From Hungatella sp. UBA3048 (lineage in GTDB: Bacteria; Bacillota; Clostridia; Lachnospirales; Lachnospiraceae): a stretch of DNA of 64,000 nucleotides. The notes beneath the pieces were generated by a model. That model saw only the letters and a list, made by a program, of their open reading frames with translations, was not told the origin of the DNA and ran no database searches. Location: positions 195,995 to 259,994 of the forward strand of contig DFCS01000020.1 of the NCBI GenBank assembly GCA_002367105.1, read 5' to 3'. Shown piece after piece: positions 59,895 to 64,000 of this stretch (position 1 is its first letter; every line of letters begins with the position of its first letter). The translations under genes and the position numbers were made by a program.

Positions 59895-61814
59895 ATGGCA
59901 AAAGCACAGTATAATGCGGATAGTATTACCGTATTGGAAGGCCTTGAGGCGGTTCGAAAACGTCCGGGCATGTATATAGGCAGTGTTGGGACAAAGGGAT
60001 TGAACCATTTGATTTATGAGATTGTAGATAACGCGGTGGACGAGCATCTTGCCGGTTATTGCAGTCAGATATGGGTCACCCTGGAAGCAGATGGATCCTG
60101 TACCGTAAAGGATGCAGGACGAGGAATTCCGGTGGAGATGCACAAAAAGGGAATGTCGGCAGAGCGAGTCGTACTGTCTACCCTTCATGCAGGCGGTAAA
60201 TTTGATAATGACGCCTACAAGACCAGCGGCGGCCTGCACGGAGTCGGTTCCTCGGTTGTGAACGCCCTGTCTGCCCACATGAAAATTAAAATATATAAGA
60301 ATGGTCTTATTCATTACGACGAATATGAGCGGGGCATACCAACGGTAGAACTGGTGGATGGCCTGCTTCCCACGTTAGGAAAAACAAAAGAGACAGGAAC
60401 AGAAATCAACTTCCTGCCTGACGGGGAGATTTTTGAAAGAATCCGTTTTAAAGCGGAGTGGCTGAAAAGCCGTCTTCATGAAACCGCGTATTTAAATCCG
60501 GATCTTCATATCACCTATGTCAACAAAAGGCAGGGAGAAGAGGAAACCGTCATTTACCATGAACCGGATGGAATCATCGCCTATGTAAGGGAGTTAAATG
60601 CCGGAAAGGATGCAATTCACGATCCGATTTATTTTAAGGGAACCATGGATAAGGTTGAAGTGGAGGTTTCCCTGCAGTTTGTGGATACCTTTGAGGAGAA
60701 TATCCTGGGCTTCTGCAACAATATTTTCACCCAGGAAGGGGGAACCCACCTGGCTGGATTTAAGACCCGTTTCACTCAGATGATCAATAACTATGCAAGA
60801 GAGCTGGGGATTTTAAAAGAAAAGGATGCTAATTTTACAGGAGCCGATACGAGAAACGGTTTAACTGCAGTGGTTGCGGTAAAGCATCCGGATCCCATCT
60901 TTGAAGGACAGACAAAGACAAAGCTAGCAAGCGCCGATGCCACTAAGGCGGTATTCACTGTGGCAGGAGATGAGCTGCAGCGGTATTTTGACCGGAATCT
61001 GGAAGTCTTAAAGGCAGTGATCGGCTGTGCGGAAAAATCTGCAAAGATCCGTAAAGCAGAAGAGAAGGCAAAGACCAACATGCTTTCTAGGTCAAAGTTT
61101 TCCTTTGACAGCAACGGAAAGCTTGCAAACTGTGAAAGCCGGGACGCTAAAGAATGTGAAATTTTTATCGTAGAGGGAGATTCTGCGGGGGGGTCTGCAA
61201 AAACGGCCCGCAACAGGCAGTACCAGGCCATTCTTCCGATCCGTGGTAAGATATTAAACGTAGAGAAGGCCTCTATGGACAAGGTTCTGGCCAATGGGGA
61301 GATCAAGACCATGATCAATACCTTTGGCTGCGGCTTTTCCGAAGGATACGGCAATGATTTTGATATTTCAAAGCTGCGGTATTATAAAATCATCCTTATG
61401 ACTGATGCCGACGTGGATGGAAGCCATATAGATACCCTTCTTCTCACCTTTTTGTACCGGTTTATGCCGGAGCTTATTTATAACGGCCATGTGTTTATCG
61501 CCATGCCGCCTCTGTTCAAGGTAGTTCCAAAGCGGGGAGAAGAACAGTACCTTTATGATGAAAAGGAGCTGGAGCGCTACCGCAGGACCCATACGGGAGA
61601 ATTTACCCTGCAGCGGTATAAGGGACTTGGAGAAATGGATGCAGAACAGCTGTGGGAAACCACTCTGGACCCTGAAAGGCGGGTGCTGAAGCAGGTGGAA
61701 ATCGAAGATGCCCGTATGGCTTCGGAAATTACCGAAATGCTCATGGGAAGCGATGTGCCTCCAAGGCGGCAGTTTATCTATGAGCATGCGGATGAAGCTG
61801 AGATTGACGCGTAA
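59895..61814 (+). CDS. Type IIA DNA topoisomerase subunit B (GyrB/ParE family)
   Basis: 639 aa from ATG 59895 behind GGAGG. The GHKL ATPase has YEIVDNAVDEHLAGY and a GLHGVGSSVVNALS lid. The transducer (~220-390) is followed by a Toprim domain: FIVEGDSAGGSAKTARNR, then MTDADVDGSHI with metal-binding Asp, and the C-terminal QRYKGLGEMD. Length and adjacency to a GyrA/ParC-like gene fit either gyrase or a second topoisomerase (topo IV role). Clostridia often keep gyrB-gyrA near dnaA, so this pair may be the second set. Confidence 0.92.
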   Translation: MAKAQYNADSITVLEGLEAVRKRPGMYIGSVGTKGLNHLIYEIVDNAVDEHLAGYCSQIWVTLEADGSCTVKDAGRGIPVEMHKKGMSAERVVLSTLHAGGKFDNDAYKTSGGLHGVGSSVVNALSAHMKIKIYKNGLIHYDEYERGIPTVELVDGLLPTLGKTKETGTEINFLPDGEIFERIRFKAEWLKSRLHETAYLNPDLHITYVNKRQGEEETVIYHEPDGIIAYVRELNAGKDAIHDPIYFKGTMDKVEVEVSLQFVDTFEENILGFCNNIFTQEGGTHLAGFKTRFTQMINNYARELGILKEKDANFTGADTRNGLTAVVAVKHPDPIFEGQTKTKLASADATKAVFTVAGDELQRYFDRNLEVLKAVIGCAEKSAKIRKAEEKAKTNMLSRSKFSFDSNGKLANCESRDAKECEIFIVEGDSAGGSAKTARNRQYQAILPIRGKILNVEKASMDKVLANGEIKTMINTFGCGFSEGYGNDFDISKLRYYKIILMTDADVDGSHIDTLLLTFLYRFMPELIYNGHVFIAMPPLFKVVPKRGEEQYLYDEKELERYRRTHTGEFTLQRYKGLGEMDAEQLWETTLDPERRVLKQVEIEDARMASEITEMLMGSDVPPRRQFIYEHADEAEIDA

Positions 61815-61826
61815 GGAGAAGGAGTA

Positions 61827-64000
61827 ATGGCAGAAAAAATCATTAAAACAGAATATTCCGAGGAAATGCAGAAGAGCTACATGAACTATTCCATGAGCGT
61901 GATCACAGCCAGAGCGATCCCGGATGCAAGAGACGGATTAAAGCCGGTACAGCGGCGAGTATTATATGACATGAGTGAGCTTCGATTAAACCATGATAAG
62001 CCCCACCGGAAGTCGGCACGTATCGTGGGAGATACCATGGGTAAATACCATCCCCATGGAGACAGCTCCATCTACGAAACCTTGGTAGTCATGTCCCAGA
62101 TATTTAAAAAGGGGATGCCTTTAGTCAACGGCCACGGAAACTTCGGTTCCATAGAAGGAGACGGAGCGGCAGCCATGCGTTACACAGAAGCCAGGCTGGA
62201 AAAATTCGCAGAGGAAGTCTATTTAAAGGACTTGGACAAGACGGTAGATTTTGTCTCCAACTACGATGAAACGGAAAAGGAACCGGAAGTTCTTCCTGTG
62301 CGGGTTCCAAACCTGCTGATCAATGGGGCGGAGGGGATTGCGGTAGGTATGAGCACCAGCATTCCTCCCCATAACCTGGGGGAAGTCATAGATGCGGTCC
62401 GTGCGTATATTGATAATCAGGATATTACCATAAAGGAACTAATGGAGTATTTGCCAGGACCGGATTTTCCCACTGGGGGCATTATAGCCAACAAAAGTGA
62501 CCTGCCTGCCATTTACGAAACCGGCGTAGGAAAGATCAAGCTCAGAGGGAAAATAGAAGTGGAGCTTGGAAAACGGAAGGCAGATAAGGATAAACTGTTA
62601 ATCACAGAGATCCCCTATACCATGATCGGAGCCGGAATTAATAAATTTCTGATGGATGTGGCAGATCTGGTTGAGAGCAAAAAGCTTACAGATGTGGTGG
62701 ATATTTCCAACCAGTCCAACAAAGACGGGATCAGGATCGTTCTGGAGTTGAGAAAGGATGCGGATGTGGAGAAAATCCGCAACATCCTTTATAAGAAAAC
62801 AAAGCTGGAAGATACCTTTGGAGTCAACATGCTGGCCATTGCAGGCGGGCGCCCGGAAACCCTGGATTTAAAGGGAATCCTTAAAAACTACCTGGATTTC
62901 CAATATGAAAATGCCACCAGAAAATATCAGACCCTTCTGGAAAAAGAGCTGGAAAAGAAAGAGATCAGGGAAGGTCTTATTAAAGCCTGTGACGTCATTG
63001 ATTTGATCATCGCAGTATTAAGAGGTTCCAAGAACTTAAAAGACGCAAAGAACTGCCTGATGACCGGAGATATCTCCAATATAAAATTCCGGGTCAAGGG
63101 GTTTGAGGAGGATGCGAAAAAGCTGTGCTTTACGGAAAAACAGGCGGGAGCCATTCTGGAAATGCGCCTATATAAGCTGATCGGCCTAGAGATCCTCCAA
63201 CTGGAAAAGGAGTATAAGGAAACACTGGCTAAAATCGCTGAATATGAAAAAATCCTGTCCAGCCGAAAAAACATGGATGCGGTCATAAAAAAAGACTTGG
63301 ACAATATCAAAGCTGAATATGCGACTCCAAGAAGGACTCTTATTGAGGATGGCAGGGAAGCAGTTTATGAGGAAGATGCAGTCGCCGTATCAGAGGTCAC
63401 CTTTGTCATGGACCGTTTTGGCTACTGTAAGGTGCTTGATAAGAATACTTATGAAAGAAATAAAGAAACCATTGAAACAGAGAATCCTTATGTGGTAAAC
63501 TGTTTGAATACGGATAAAATATGTATCTTTACCAATACGGGAAACTTACATCAGGTGAAGGTTCTGGATATTCCAGGCGGCAAGCTGCGGGATAAAGGGA
63601 CACCCATTGATAATTTAAGCAAGTTTGATGGGACCAGGGAAGAGATCATATACCTGGGCCATGCACAGAGCTTCAAGGGCCGTAAATTTTTGTTCGCTAC
63701 CAGACAGGCTCTTGTAAAACTGGTACCGGGAGAGGAATTTGAAACAAATAACAGGACCGTAGCGGCCACAAAGCTTCAGGACGAAGATGGTGTCATCAGC
63801 GTTCAGCTTGTGGATGGACAGGCGGATGTGGTGCTGCAGACGTCGGCAGGTGTATTTTTACGTTTCCAGACGGAAGAGATTCCTGAGATGAAGAAGAATG
63901 CAAGAGGCGTGCGGGGAATCAAGCTGGCGCCTGGCGAGGAGTTAGAGACCGTGTATCTTTTAGGAGAGGATCCTATTATTCATTACAAGGAGAAAGAGGT
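61827..64000 (+). CDS. Type IIA DNA topoisomerase subunit A (GyrA/ParC family), 3' end outside window
   Basis: Partial, 724 codons visible. It starts MAEKIIKTEYSEEMQKSYMN. The catalytic Tyr is in GAAAMRYTEARL, and the quinolone region reads HPHGDSSIYETLV. The beta-pinwheel C-terminal domain begins near residue 510. A perfect GyrA-box (QRRGGKG) is not seen; the equivalent region shows KKNARGVRGIKL, closer to ParC, though the rest lies outside the window. It follows subunit B by 12 bases with GGAGAAGGAG in front. Confidence 0.9.
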   Translation, partial: MAEKIIKTEYSEEMQKSYMNYSMSVITARAIPDARDGLKPVQRRVLYDMSELRLNHDKPHRKSARIVGDTMGKYHPHGDSSIYETLVVMSQIFKKGMPLVNGHGNFGSIEGDGAAAMRYTEARLEKFAEEVYLKDLDKTVDFVSNYDETEKEPEVLPVRVPNLLINGAEGIAVGMSTSIPPHNLGEVIDAVRAYIDNQDITIKELMEYLPGPDFPTGGIIANKSDLPAIYETGVGKIKLRGKIEVELGKRKADKDKLLITEIPYTMIGAGINKFLMDVADLVESKKLTDVVDISNQSNKDGIRIVLELRKDADVEKIRNILYKKTKLEDTFGVNMLAIAGGRPETLDLKGILKNYLDFQYENATRKYQTLLEKELEKKEIREGLIKACDVIDLIIAVLRGSKNLKDAKNCLMTGDISNIKFRVKGFEEDAKKLCFTEKQAGAILEMRLYKLIGLEILQLEKEYKETLAKIAEYEKILSSRKNMDAVIKKDLDNIKAEYATPRRTLIEDGREAVYEEDAVAVSEVTFVMDRFGYCKVLDKNTYERNKETIETENPYVVNCLNTDKICIFTNTGNLHQVKVLDIPGGKLRDKGTPIDNLSKFDGTREEIIYLGHAQSFKGRKFLFATRQALVKLVPGEEFETNNRTVAATKLQDEDGVISVQLVDGQADVVLQTSAGVFLRFQTEEIPEMKKNARGVRGIKLAPGEELETVYLLGEDPIIHYKEKE

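Noticed and set aside
60791..61354. 187-codon minus-strand frame within the topoisomerase B gene
   Set aside because: Antisense shadow; Toprim motifs are clear on the plus strand.

Overview
The window looks like the chromosome of a low-to-moderate GC, Gram-positive anaerobe of the Clostridia, most likely Lachnospiraceae (Lacrimispora / [Clostridium] saccharolyticum-like). The grounds are the gene order yifB-dprA-topA-codY-rpsB-tsf ... pyrH-frr-uppS-cdsA-dxr-rseP-ispG-polC, a PolC-type replicase, strong AGGAGG ribosome binding sites, CodY, and a Mn2+ riboswitch in front of mntP. The genus is inference.

Bases 1-26150 are housekeeping: DNA uptake and topology (yifB fragment, dprA, topA), the nutrient repressor codY, translation (rpsB, tsf, frr), UMP kinase, undecaprenyl and phospholipid synthesis (uppS, cdsA), two MEP isoprenoid enzymes (dxr, ispG), the site-2 protease rseP and the replicase polC. 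An oligopeptide ABC transporter with two tandem binding-protein paralogues (oppB-C-D-F-A1-A2) sits between tsf and pyrH. Bases 26300-29280 hold tRNA-Pro, tRNA-Glu, a diguanylate cyclase and a flotillin. Bases 29300-39000 are accessory and eroded: XRE and MarR regulators, lipoproteins, a broken phage tail-fibre gene, an NlpC/P60 endolysin remnant, a SIMPL protein, tRNA-Thr with integrase-arm-like repeats beside it, then acylphosphatase and riboswitch-mntP.

Bases 39009-59721 are one integrated element of about 20.6 kb. It is bounded by a 52-bp direct repeat made from the 3' part of a tRNA-Gly(CCC) gene. The intact tRNA lies at the right end next to a tyrosine integrase, and 23-bp arm-type repeats lie just inside both ends. 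The element has replication genes (replisome-organiser-like, DnaB helicase), a TerS-like protein, a sigma factor, two isolated tail/baseplate genes, excisionase-like proteins, a type I toxin-antitoxin module and many tiny phage genes, but no capsid, portal or large terminase. It is best read as a satellite-like or reduced prophage. Several mid-element genes have lost their ATG.

The most interesting cargo is at the left end (39482-42492): four tightly packed, A+T-rich genes encoding a small protein with a Met-Gly, glycine-rich N-terminus, a PfkB-kinase/nucleoside-deoxyribosyltransferase fusion, a QueC-like 7-deazaguanine enzyme and an HhH DNA glycosylase. A strongly base-paired intergenic region and a convergent DUF6076-type gene follow. 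QueC-like enzymes occur in the Qat and type IV CBASS anti-phage systems, but this gene combination has no CD-NTase, ATPase or TatD nuclease. I propose it as a candidate undescribed deazapurine-based defence system.

Bases 59895-64000 return to the chromosome with a type IIA topoisomerase pair (GyrB/ParE-like complete, GyrA/ParC-like cut by the window end). All family calls come from motif recognition by eye; no database search was run.
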